DNA of 42,036 nt from DATFWC01 sp045801465. GTDB lineage: Bacteria; Pseudomonadota; Alphaproteobacteria; Rhizobiales; Xanthobacteraceae. The notes below the pieces were generated by a model, which ran no database searches, was not told the DNA's origin, and was given only the letters and a program-made list of their open reading frames with translations. The stretch is from positions 1-42,036 of the forward strand of contig JBJMSU010000140.1 in assembly GCA_045801465.1 (NCBI GenBank). The letters are read 5' to 3'. Shown one piece after another: positions 16,250 to 24,410 of this stretch; positions within the stretch are counted from its first letter, which is position 1; each line of letters opens with the position of its first letter. The translations under genes and the position numbers were made by a program.

Positions 16250-16630
16250 TTATCGCCGCTTGCGTTGACGGCGATGATCGAGCGCGACGACCTTGCGCCG
16301 CGTCTCGATGTCGGGCAGCTCCTTGGGCAGCTTCTCGGCGATGCCGAACAGTCGCTCGCGCCGCGCCATCTCGGCCCATACGTCATCCGGATGCACGCCC
16401 GCCGAGACCCACAGCACGACGAGGTTGTAGATGAGATCGGCGCTTTCCCGCACGACCGCATCGCGGTTGCCGTGCATGGCATCGATCACGACCTCGACCG
16501 CCTCTTCGGCGAGCTTCTTGGCCATTTTGGCGCGCCCGGCCCGCAACAGCCGCGCCGTGCGCGAGGTCGCCGGGTCCGCCTGCTTGGCGGCGAGAACGGC
16601 CTGATAGAGACGGTCGAGCGAATCACTCAT
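16250..16630 (-). CDS. hisE: Phosphoribosyl-ATP pyrophosphohydrolase
   Basis: This is a 126-residue cytoplasmic MazG-like all-alpha pyrophosphohydrolase that converts phosphoribosyl-ATP to phosphoribosyl-AMP in histidine synthesis. The metal-binding pattern is visible as AKKLAEEAVEVVIDA (EExxE) and, after a spacer, RESADLIYNLVVLW (ExxD). The C-terminal tail is rich in Arg and Lys. ATG 16630 is chosen; GTG 16636 is two codons upstream and also possible, and neither has a strong ribosome site. In many rhizobia hisE lies at the end of a his cluster (hisA-hisF-hisE), but here no other his gene is adjacent. Confidence 0.85.
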   Translation of the reverse strand: MSDSLDRLYQAVLAAKQADPATSRTARLLRAGRAKMAKKLAEEAVEVVIDAMHGNRDAVVRESADLIYNLVVLWVSAGVHPDDVWAEMARRERLFGIAEKLPKELPDIETRRKVVALDHRRQRKRR

Positions 16631-16815
16631 CCCCACGACAATAGCGCGTTTGTCCGTATGTTGTATTAACGACGCCCATACCCCCTCGCTCTAGTATCGT
16701 TAACAAACTCCGGCGATTCCCGCCTAATCTGAAGGTGTCATAACCGTGGAGGTGGCAAACGGTTCCGGCAACGACACCAACCGGGTGACCAGGGCCACCG
16801 ATGCGCTTCGTGGGC

Positions 16816-19800
16816 CTATTCCGGCTCGGTCAGCAATGTGGCGTTGCCGCCGGCGGCCGCCGTGTTGATCGTCACCACCTGCTCGGCGGCGAAGCGCCTG
16901 AGATAGTTGGGACCGCCCGCCTTGGGACCGGTGCCGGAGAGGCCGCTGCCGCCGAACGGCTGCGTCCCGACGATGGCGCCGATCATGTTGCGATTGACGT
17001 ACACATTGCCAATGGCAAGCCGCGCGATGATGTGCGCGAGCGTGGTGTCGATGCGCGAGTGAATACCGAGCGTGAGCCCGTATCCGTTGGCGGCAATGTC
17101 GTCGAGCAGCGGATCGAGCGCACCGGCCGTCCAGCGCACGACATGCAGGATCGGTCCGAACACCTCGTCCTTGAGATCACTCGCGCGATCGAGCGCGATG
17201 ATCGTAGGCGCCACATAGGTGCCGTTCGGCGGCAGGGGCTGGTCGCGGTCGCCACGGAAGCGAACGCGTCCTTTGGCCTCCATGCGGGCAATCCAGCCGT
17301 CGAGCCGCTCCTTGGCCTCGGCATCGATCACCGGCCCGACATGGGTCGCGGGATCGCGCGGATCGCCGAGCTTGAGCTCGCGCGCCGCGCCCTCGATCAT
17401 CGCCAGCACGCGGTCGGCGACGTCGTCCTGTACCGCCAGCAGCCGCAGCGCCGAGCAGCGCTGGCCGGTCGAGCGGAACGCGGAGGTCACGACATCGTCG
17501 GTCACCTGTTCCGGCAGGGCTGTGGCGTCGACCACCATGGCATTGATGCCGCCGGTCTCGGCGATCAGCGGCACGATCGGTCCTTCTTTCTTGGCGAGGC
17601 TCAGATTGATGGCGCGCGCCACCTCGGTCGAGCCGGTGAAAGCCACCCCGGCGACGCGCGGATCGGCGACGAGCGCGGCGCCCACGCTGCCGTCGCCCAC
17701 AACGAGATGAAGGGCGGTGGCCGGAACACCCGCATGATGGAGAATTCGCACCACTTCGGCGGCAATGAGCGGAGTCTGCTCGGCCGGCTTCGCCACCACG
17801 CTGTTGCCGGCGGCGAGCGCTGCGCTGATCTGGCCGATGAAGATGGCGAGGGGAAAATTCCACGGGCTGATGCAGACGAAGACGCCACGGCCGCGGTAGC
17901 CGAGCTCATTGCTCTCGCCGGTCGGCCCCGGCATGGGCCCGACGGCCAGCGTGCGCCGCGCCTCGGCGGCGTAGTAACGACAGAAGTCCGCCGCCTCACG
18001 CACCTCGGCCAACGCATCGTCGAGCGTCTTGCCGCCCTCGATCTGCAGCAAGGCGATCAGCTTGCCCCGCTCTCGCTCCAGCGCGTCCGCGGCGCGCTCG
18101 AGCGCGGCGGTTCTGAGCTCGATCCGAGTGCCCGTCCAGGCCGAAAAGCCCGCGTGCGCCGCCGCCATGGCATTGGCGGCAATCTCAGTGTTGGCCTCGC
18201 TCACATGTCCGATGCCGGTGGCGTCGATCGGTGATGTGAGCGGCCGCCGCCGGCCAGCCGCAGCAACGCCAGCAACGATGGACGTGGCAGACTGCGGCAG
18301 GACCGCATTGCGTGCCTCGCTCAACAGAGACTCCAGGCCCGCCCGATCGCCGAACTCGACCCCAGCCGAATTGCGGCGGAGCGGAGCATAGAGATCCTTC
18401 GGCAGGGGAATCTTGGGATGGCGCGCATTCGTCGGGGCACCGATCGATTGCTGGGGACGTTTGAGGATGTTGGCGATCGGTACGCTGGCATCGGCGGCAG
18501 CCGACACGAAGGAAGAGTTCGCTCCGTTTTCCAGGAGACGCCGGACCAGATAGGCGAGCAGGTCGCGGTGGCCGCCGACCGGCGCATAGACGCGGCAGGC
18601 CGCGCCGGGCCGCTCGGCAAGCAGCGCCTCATAGAGCGCCTCGCCCATGCCATGCAGGCGCTGAAACTCGTAACCATCGACGCCGCCCGCTTCTTCGATC
18701 ACGGTCGCGACGGTCAGCGCGTTATGGGTGGCAAATTGCGGATAGATGAGCGGGCGCGCCGCCAGAAGCTTGCGCACGCAGCACAAGTAGCAGAGGTCGG
18801 TCATGGCCTTGCGCGTGAACACCGGATAATCGGCCAAGCCGCGCTCCTGCGCGCGCTTGATTTCCGTGTCCCAGTAGGCGCCCTTGACAAGACGCACCGT
18901 GAAGCGGCGGTCGAGTGCCTTGGCGACCGTGATGATCCAGTCGATCACATCTGGCGCGCGCTTCTGATAGGCTTGCACCGCGAGGCCGAAGCCATCCCAA
19001 TCGCCGAGGGCCGGATCGGCCAGCACGCGGCCGGCGACTTCGAGCGAGAGCTCCAGGCGATCGGCCTCCTCGGCATCGATCGTGAAATGGAGCGCATGAG
19101 CTTTCGCCTTGCGGGCAAGCTCCGCGACTTTGGGCGTCAGCTCGGTCACGACACGCTCACCTGAGACCGCCTCGTAGCGCGGGTGCAGGGCGGAGAGCTT
19201 GACCGAAATGCCGGGCCGGTCGGGTAGCGCGACGTTGCCGGCCCGCCTCGCCATTGCGTCGATCGCCTCGGCATAGGCGGCAAAATAGCGCTCCGCATCC
19301 TCGGCGGTGCGCGCGCCCTCCCCCAGCATGTCGAACGAATAGCGGAGCTCGCCGTGCGCGGCGGCGCGCTCCAGCGCCTCCTCGATGGTCTGCCCGAGCA
19401 CGAAATGCGAGCCGAGCAACCGCATCGCCTGGCGCGTCGCGGCGCGTACCGTCGGAAGGCCGAGGCGTTTGCCGAGAGTCTCCAGGATATTCTCAGGCGT
19501 CTCGCCAGGCTGAATGATGCGCGCGCTGATGCCGAGGGCCCATGCCGAGGCCGATACCAGGAGCGCTGCGGATTTAGGCTCATGATGGGCCCAGTCGGCG
19601 GCCGCCAGCTTGTCTTCGATGAGGCGGTCGGCGGTCCCCGCGTCGGGCACCCGCAACAGCGCCTCGGCCAGCACCATGAGGGCCAGCCCCTCCTTGGTGG
19701 AGAGGGAGTACTCGCGCAGGAAATCCTCGATCCCGCCAAGCGCACCGGCCTTGGCCCGAATGGCTTCGACCAGGCGGGTGGCGTCGCGATCGATCCGTCG

Positions 19801-19965
19801 TTCGGCTGCCGCATCACGCTCGGCCGTCGCCAGGAGCGGCCCGGCCATATCCTCGTCGGGCAGCGCGTAGGGGGCGATGAACGGCGGCACCCCGGAGGTG
19901 TCGCGAGGCAAGCGTCGGGCCGCGTCCGCGGTCATGCCGGCCTCCCACGAATCGATTCGCTTCAT
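16816..19965 (-). CDS. putA: Bifunctional proline dehydrogenase / P5C dehydrogenase
   Basis: This enzyme of about 1049 residues oxidises proline to glutamate in two steps. Numbered from the GTG at 19980, the FAD-dependent proline dehydrogenase barrel spans about 210-490 (RLVKGAYWD at 363-371; substrate arginines in LVRRLLENGANSS at 478-490). The aldehyde dehydrogenase domain spans about 530-1030 (SPWNFP at 705-710, catalytic Glu in AETGG at 807-811, catalytic Cys in STGQRCS at 837-843). No N-terminal ribbon-helix-helix DNA-binding domain is present, so it is the short PutA that cannot repress its own gene. Start ATG 19965 or GTG 19980 is unclear. No putP or Lrp-type putR is adjacent; a 229-base gap separates it from a divergent binding-protein gene. 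Confidence 0.93.
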   Translation of the reverse strand: MKRIDSWEAGMTADAARRLPRDTSGVPPFIAPYALPDEDMAGPLLATAERDAAAERRIDRDATRLVEAIRAKAGALGGIEDFLREYSLSTKEGLALMVLAEALLRVPDAGTADRLIEDKLAAADWAHHEPKSAALLVSASAWALGISARIIQPGETPENILETLGKRLGLPTVRAATRQAMRLLGSHFVLGQTIEEALERAAAHGELRYSFDMLGEGARTAEDAERYFAAYAEAIDAMARRAGNVALPDRPGISVKLSALHPRYEAVSGERVVTELTPKVAELARKAKAHALHFTIDAEEADRLELSLEVAGRVLADPALGDWDGFGLAVQAYQKRAPDVIDWIITVAKALDRRFTVRLVKGAYWDTEIKRAQERGLADYPVFTRKAMTDLCYLCCVRKLLAARPLIYPQFATHNALTVATVIEEAGGVDGYEFQRLHGMGEALYEALLAERPGAACRVYAPVGGHRDLLAYLVRRLLENGANSSFVSAAADASVPIANILKRPQQSIGAPTNARHPKIPLPKDLYAPLRRNSAGVEFGDRAGLESLLSEARNAVLPQSATSIVAGVAAAGRRRPLTSPIDATGIGHVSEANTEIAANAMAAAHAGFSAWTGTRIELRTAALERAADALERERGKLIALLQIEGGKTLDDALAEVREAADFCRYYAAEARRTLAVGPMPGPTGESNELGYRGRGVFVCISPWNFPLAIFIGQISAALAAGNSVVAKPAEQTPLIAAEVVRILHHAGVPATALHLVVGDGSVGAALVADPRVAGVAFTGSTEVARAINLSLAKKEGPIVPLIAETGGINAMVVDATALPEQVTDDVVTSAFRSTGQRCSALRLLAVQDDVADRVLAMIEGAARELKLGDPRDPATHVGPVIDAEAKERLDGWIARMEAKGRVRFRGDRDQPLPPNGTYVAPTIIALDRASDLKDEVFGPILHVVRWTAGALDPLLDDIAANGYGLTLGIHSRIDTTLAHIIARLAIGNVYVNRNMIGAIVGTQPFGGSGLSGTGPKAGGPNYLRRFAAEQVVTINTAAAGGNATLLTEPE

Positions 19966-20209
19966 TGTAGCAGTGGCCACGCTCTCTCAACATGATGCGG
20001 GAGGACGGCACGTCCAGTGGTTCAGGCCAGGCGCACGCGCGATGCGACATGCCGCCGCGTCGGATTAACAAAAAAGCGCGAGATTCGACCGTTTACCTTG
20101 CTCTTTCCAACGCCATGGTTTTTTCTGCCGAACAAGATCAGTCCCCCAACGTTTATGGCACTACGGCACCAGGGCGCGGGCGGTGGACGTGGTGAGAGAG
20201 ATCGGAGCG

Positions 20210-21235
20210 ATGCGCGTGTCCGCAATCCTGTCCGTCGCACGAATTGCGGCTTTTGTCGCGTCCGCCCTGGCGACAATGCCCGCGGCTGCCGAAACCGGCA
20301 TCAAGTTCCTGCTCGACTGGAGGTTCGAAGGCCCGGCCGCTCCGTTCCTGGTTGCGATCGACAAGGGGTATTTCACCGCCGAGGGACTCGACGTGAACAT
20401 CGACCCCGGCAACGGATCGGTCGAGCCGATCAGCCGTGTCGCATCGGGCGGCTATGATTTCGGTTTCGGCGACATCAACACGCTGATCAGGTTGCGCGAT
20501 CAGACTCCCGCGAACGCGGCAAAAGCCGTGTTCATGGTCTACAACAAGCCGCCCTTCGCGATCATCTCGCGCAAGAGTCGCGACATCAACGTCCCGAAGG
20601 ATCTGGAAGGCAAGAAGCTGGGCGCCCCTGCCGGCGACGCGGCTTTCGCGCAATGGCCTGTTTTCGTTCAGGCCAACGGGATCGATGGCAGCAAAGTGAA
20701 GGTGGAGAATGTCGGCTTCCCGGTGCGCGAGCCGATGCTCGCCGCTGCCCAGGTCGACGCCATCACGGGTTTCTCATTCTCCGCCTATATCACGCTGAAG
20801 GATCGCGGCGTGCCGGTGGACGACCTCGTGCTGATGCGGATGGCGGATTACGGCATCAATCTGTACGGCAACGCCATCATGGTGAATGCGAAATTCGCCG
20901 CCGAAAAGCCGGATGCCGTCAAGGGCTTCCTGCGCGCGGTCTTGAAGGGCCTCTCCGACAGTGTGCGCGATCCCGGCCGCGCCATCGAATCGGTCTTGCG
21001 GCGCAACGACCTCGCGAAGCGCGAAATCGAACTTGAACGGCTGCGCATGGCCGTCAGGGACAATATCGTCACCGCCGAGGTGAAAACGAACGGCTACGGC
21101 GCCGTGGATCCTGGCCGTTTGCAAGGTGCAATCGACCAGATCGCCCAGAGCTACAAGTTCAAGGCCAAGCCCAATGCAGCCGACATCTTCGACGAGGGTT
21201 TCCTGCCACCCGAAGCCGACCGCCGAGTCCGCTGA
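20210..21235 (+). CDS. NMT1/SsuA-type ABC substrate-binding protein, orphan
   Basis: This is a 341-residue periplasmic receptor of the NitT/TauT family. Residues 1-25 from ATG 20210 form a signal peptide ending PAAAE; the frame opens at GTG 20183, but ATG 20210 gives the cleaner signal. Family features are LLDWRFEGPAAPFLVAIDKG (the LDW.P..xH-like opening of pyrimidine-precursor and related receptors), GLDVNIDPGNGSVEP, and DLEGKKLGAPAGDAAFAQW. No permease or ATPase gene lies nearby, so it must either use a distant transporter or act as an orphan. It is divergent from putA, but a proline-type ligand is not suggested by its family. Confidence 0.82.
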   Translation: MRVSAILSVARIAAFVASALATMPAAAETGIKFLLDWRFEGPAAPFLVAIDKGYFTAEGLDVNIDPGNGSVEPISRVASGGYDFGFGDINTLIRLRDQTPANAAKAVFMVYNKPPFAIISRKSRDINVPKDLEGKKLGAPAGDAAFAQWPVFVQANGIDGSKVKVENVGFPVREPMLAAAQVDAITGFSFSAYITLKDRGVPVDDLVLMRMADYGINLYGNAIMVNAKFAAEKPDAVKGFLRAVLKGLSDSVRDPGRAIESVLRRNDLAKREIELERLRMAVRDNIVTAEVKTNGYGAVDPGRLQGAIDQIAQSYKFKAKPNAADIFDEGFLPPEADRRVR

Positions 21236-21236
21236 G

Positions 21237-21306
21237 CTCGTGCCGCCGGTTTGAAGTTTTTCCAGCGCTTGCCGCGAACCACGAACCTCGCGAAGCGGGG
21301 CACTCG
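21237..21306 (+). repeat. Dispersed CTAGTGCC-family repeat, copy 4 (short, degenerate)
   Basis: CTCGTGCCGCCGGTTTGAAG, then TTTTTCCAGCGCTTGCCGCG, joined to CACGAACCTCGCGAAGCGGG and GCACTCG. The first half matches the left part of unit 3a and the second half the right part of unit 3b, so it resembles copy 1 with the middle deleted. It starts two bases after the binding-protein stop codon. Confidence 0.65.
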
Positions 21307-21307
21307 C

Positions 21308-21493
21308 CTAAGACGCTGCACGCGGAGCGGTGGATGCGCCCTCGCCCGCCGGTGCTGCCAAGTCCCATTCCCCCTCCGGGCCCGGCGCCGCAAAGGGATC
21401 AAATCGCGATTGCAGGGCGCCCGCGATGACATCGGCCAGGCTTTCGAGCATCTCGCAGTCAATCCGCTCACGCAGGTCGACGCCGCAATCCAC
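21308..21493 (-). CDS. Possible small acidic protein downstream of the thiolase
   Basis: A 61-codon frame starts at GTG 21493, 17 bases after the thiolase stop, and ends in TAG at 21308, right beside repeat copy 4. The product begins VDCGVDLRERIDCEMLESLA, is acidic, and ends in a Gly/Ala/Pro-rich tail. Third codon positions are mostly G or C, as in the real genes nearby, but the ribosome site is poor and I know no family. It could be a decayed remnant. SCP2-type thiolases are often followed by a DUF35 OB-fold partner, which this is not. Confidence 0.35.
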   Translation of the reverse strand: MDCGVDLRERIDCEMLESLADVIAGALQSRFDPFAAPGPEGEWDLAAPAGEGASTAPRAAS

Positions 21494-21510
21494 CTCAGGC
21501 GCGCCAGGCC

Positions 21511-22677
21511 TTACTTGATCCGCTCGAGGATGCTCACGTAGTTGGCCACGGCGGCGCCGCCCATGTTGAAGATGCCGCCCAGCTTGGCGCCCTTGATCTG
21601 CATGTCGCCGGCTCCGCCGGTGAGCTGCATGGCGGCAAGCGCATGCATGGAGACGCCCGTTGCCCCGATCGGATGTCCCTTGGCCTTGAGGCCGCCGGAC
21701 GGGTTGACTGGAAGCCGACCGTCCTTTTGCGTCCAGCCTTCGGCGACCGCGCGCGCTCCCTGGCCTTCCGGCGCCAGTCCCATCGCCTCATATTCGATGA
21801 GCTCGGCGATGGTGAAGCAATCATGGGTCTCGACGAAACTGAGGTCGTCGAGCGCGAGATGCGCCTGCCGAAGCGCGGACTGCCACGCTTGCCCGCATCC
21901 TTCGAATTTCACGATGTCTCGTTTCGCCATGGGCAGGAAATCCTGCGCGTGCGCAGCGGCGCGGAAGGCGACCGCCTTGTTCATGGCGAGCGCGGTCTCG
22001 ACGTCGGCCAGCACAACGGCGGCGGCGCCGTCGGAGACCAGCGAGCAATCGGTACGCTTGAGCGGCCCCGCCACGACCGGATTCTTTTCGCTCGCGGTGC
22101 GACAGAAATCATAACCCAAGTCTTTGCGCATCTGGGCGAACGGATTGGCGACGCCATTCTTGTGGTTCTTGGCGGCAATCATCGCCAGTGCATCGGACTG
22201 ATCGCCGTAGCGTTGAAAATACAGGCCCGCGATCTTGCCGAAAATTCCGGCAAAGCCGCCGTCGATCTCGGCCTCGTCCCGCACATAGGACGCCTTGAGC
22301 AGGTTCCTGCCGATCTCCGGCCCGGGCGTGGTCGTCATCTGCTCGACTCCGACCACCAGGACGACACGCGCGTGCCTAGCGTCGATCGCTTTGATGCCCT
22401 GATGCACCGCCGCGGATCCGGTCGCGCAGGCATTTTCGACCCGCGTCGCACGCTTGAAGCGCAAATCGGGCGATGCCTGCAGCATCAGCGCAGCGGTGAA
22501 ATCTTGCGCCGAAAAGCCGCCGTTGAAATGGCCGAGAACCATCTCGTCGACATCCTTGGGCTCTATCCCGGCATCGGCCAGCGCATCGCTGGCGACGCGC
22601 ACGATCATGCTCTCGACCGTCTCCCCGTCGAGCTTCCCGAACGGCAGATGCGCCCAACCTATGATGCAGGCAGTCAT
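21511..22677 (-). CDS. SCP2-type thiolase (acetyl-CoA acetyltransferase family)
   Basis: This is a 388-residue cytoplasmic thiolase. The nucleophile is Cys84 in VENACATGS; His285 lies in THDCF, the motif that replaces NEAF in SCP2-type thiolases; His335 lies in GGLKAKGHPIGATG. The C-terminus reads IFNMGGAAVANYVSILERIK, so the CxG motif of classical biosynthetic thiolases is missing, which is a family trait rather than damage. It should cleave or form 3-oxoacyl-CoA, possibly with branched or ring-bearing substrates. GGAGG sits 6 bases before ATG 22677. It is divergent from dacF-like 23037. The DUF35 partner common in such operons is absent here. Confidence 0.88.
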   Translation of the reverse strand: MTACIIGWAHLPFGKLDGETVESMIVRVASDALADAGIEPKDVDEMVLGHFNGGFSAQDFTAALMLQASPDLRFKRATRVENACATGSAAVHQGIKAIDARHARVVLVVGVEQMTTTPGPEIGRNLLKASYVRDEAEIDGGFAGIFGKIAGLYFQRYGDQSDALAMIAAKNHKNGVANPFAQMRKDLGYDFCRTASEKNPVVAGPLKRTDCSLVSDGAAAVVLADVETALAMNKAVAFRAAAHAQDFLPMAKRDIVKFEGCGQAWQSALRQAHLALDDLSFVETHDCFTIAELIEYEAMGLAPEGQGARAVAEGWTQKDGRLPVNPSGGLKAKGHPIGATGVSMHALAAMQLTGGAGDMQIKGAKLGGIFNMGGAAVANYVSILERIK

Positions 22678-23036
22678 GGCGGCCTCCGACGGTGTCTTGA
22701 ACCGGTTGGTATCTCAGGCGTTACCCAGCGATGAGAGTATCCGATGTCGAACTTGCGTCGTCGCTTGGACTCTGAACACATATTCATGTTGGACCATGCG
22801 TGGCAATGGTTGCCAACGGCTGAATGACGAATTTGGTCGCTTTCATGGTCGATGCGCGAAAACTTGTCTCGTTCCGGAACAACGCCGTGGATCGCACACG
22901 GAGAGATGTCATCCCTTTGCCTTGCCCCAATGTTCGGTTTAGATAGCACCACGCGGTGCTGCACCGGAGCAGGCTTTAGGGTCGGCATGACGGAAATGGA
23001 CGGCAATCTGTGACGTATTGCGTGCTGTCGAAATCT
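22678..23036. promoter_or_regulatory. 359-base divergent intergenic region with a TGGCAA-N3-TTGCCA palindrome
   Basis: The gap between the divergent thiolase and D-Ala-D-Ala carboxypeptidase genes has no convincing gene and lower G+C than its flanks, as expected for promoters. It holds a perfect 6-bp inverted repeat TGGCAA (22801-22806), tgg, TTGCCA (22810-22815), and a small hairpin GCACC-acgc-GGTGC near 22948. The first palindrome is about 125 bases upstream of the thiolase start and is a possible operator. No adjacent regulator gene is seen. Confidence 0.35.
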
Positions 23037-24410
23037 ATGCGCACCGCGATTCTCGGGATCGCCGCTTCCGCTGCGCTTTTGGTCGGCGTCAAAGCCGCGT
23101 CCGCCGAAGCCGCGCTTCTCATCGATGCCGACAGCGGCCGGGTTCTTTACGCCGAAAACGCCGCCTCGCCCTGGTATCCCGCCTCGGTCACCAAGATCAT
23201 GACGGCATATGTGATCCTCAGGGCGGTGAAAGAGGGACGTATCTCGCTCGACAAGCTCCTGACCGTCTCCGAGAACGCGGTAGCGCAGCAACCTTCGAAG
23301 ATGGGATTTCCGCTCGGAACGCAAGTCACCGTCGACAACGCCTTGAAAATGCTGATGGTGAAATCGGCGAACGACATGGCGGTCGTGCTCGCCGAGGGGT
23401 TGTCGGGCTCGATCGAGAACTTCGCAACCGAGATGAACCGTGCCGCGCAGCGGCTCGGCATGACGCAGACCTCCTATGTCAATCCCAACGGGCTGCCGGC
23501 GGACGGCCAAGTGACCTCGGCGCGCGATCTCGCGATCCTCGCCCGGGCGGCCATTCGGGAGATGCCGGAATACGGCCTCTACTGGCACATTTCCGCGATC
23601 AAGTTCGGCAAGCGCGTGATGCGCAACTACAACACGCTGATCGATCGCTACCCCGGCGCCGACGGCATGAAGACCGGTTTCATTTGCGCCTCCGGATTCA
23701 ATCTCGTGGCCACGGCAACGCGCGGCAGCCGGCGCCTCATCGCCGTCGTGCTCGGGTCCCGCTCCGGCATGCAGCGAGCGGAAAAAGCAGCACAGCTGCT
23801 CGAGCGCGGCTTCACCGGCGGCGGCGGGCTGTCCTGGCTCATTCCGTCCTTCGGCACTGTCGACGCGTTGCAGCCGGTCGACGCTTCGCCACCGAACCTG
23901 CGGGACGAGATTTGCAACGCCAAAGGACGACGAAAATGGGCGCCATCGGACAACGATGAAGAGCCGGTTGCGCACACTGGTGAAGGATCCGGCTCGCCGC
24001 TCGCCATGATGGCCGGATTCCAGCTCGGTCCGGCCAAGCATGGCTCGTTGATCGGGCCGCTCCAGCCCTCCATGGCGCCGATCCCGGTCTATACCGGACC
24101 GGCACGCAGCCCGGAGGCCGTCGAGCAGCTTGCATCGGCTCCCGCCGTGAAGAAGAAGCAGCCGCCCAAGGCCGCTGCACAGCCCGGCGCTCCCTCATCG
24201 CGCCACGCGGCCACCTCCGGCAACGGCGATGCGAAAGCAAAGCCCCCGCCGCCGACGCAACGACCGGCCGGATCGTCCTCCCATGCAGCCCCGGCCAAGC
24301 CGTCGGTCGCCGCTGAAAAAGGCCCATCGGCCGACCCGGCGCATGCCGCCAAGCCGAAGCCAAAGCCGAAAGCCAAGCCGGCCGCGGCCAAACAACCCAA
24401 CAATGGGTGA
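23037..24410 (+). CDS. D-alanyl-D-alanine carboxypeptidase (PBP5/DacF family) with long basic tail
   Basis: This is a 457-residue periplasmic penicillin-binding protein that would trim the terminal D-Ala from peptidoglycan pentapeptides. A signal peptide (residues 1-22) is followed by the S11 active-site set: SVTK with Ser50 and Lys53, SAN at 110-112, and KTG at 212-214. After about residue 260 there is no clear PBP5 C-terminal beta domain. Instead comes a long low-complexity tail rich in Pro, Ala, Lys and Ser (for example KPKPKPKAKPAAAKQPNNG), presumably for contact with the wall or membrane. ATG 23037 is chosen over GTG 23010 because it places the signal peptide at the start. The stop codon overlaps the CobW start by 8 bases. 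Confidence 0.88.
   Translation: MRTAILGIAASAALLVGVKAASAEAALLIDADSGRVLYAENAASPWYPASVTKIMTAYVILRAVKEGRISLDKLLTVSENAVAQQPSKMGFPLGTQVTVDNALKMLMVKSANDMAVVLAEGLSGSIENFATEMNRAAQRLGMTQTSYVNPNGLPADGQVTSARDLAILARAAIREMPEYGLYWHISAIKFGKRVMRNYNTLIDRYPGADGMKTGFICASGFNLVATATRGSRRLIAVVLGSRSGMQRAEKAAQLLERGFTGGGGLSWLIPSFGTVDALQPVDASPPNLRDEICNAKGRRKWAPSDNDEEPVAHTGEGSGSPLAMMAGFQLGPAKHGSLIGPLQPSMAPIPVYTGPARSPEAVEQLASAPAVKKKQPPKAAAQPGAPSSRHAATSGNGDAKAKPPPPTQRPAGSSSHAAPAKPSVAAEKGPSADPAHAAKPKPKPKAKPAAAKQPNNG

Noticed and set aside
16816..19965. PutA acting as its own repressor
   Set aside because: The N-terminal ribbon-helix-helix domain of trifunctional PutA (about 1300 residues) is absent in this protein of about 1049 residues.
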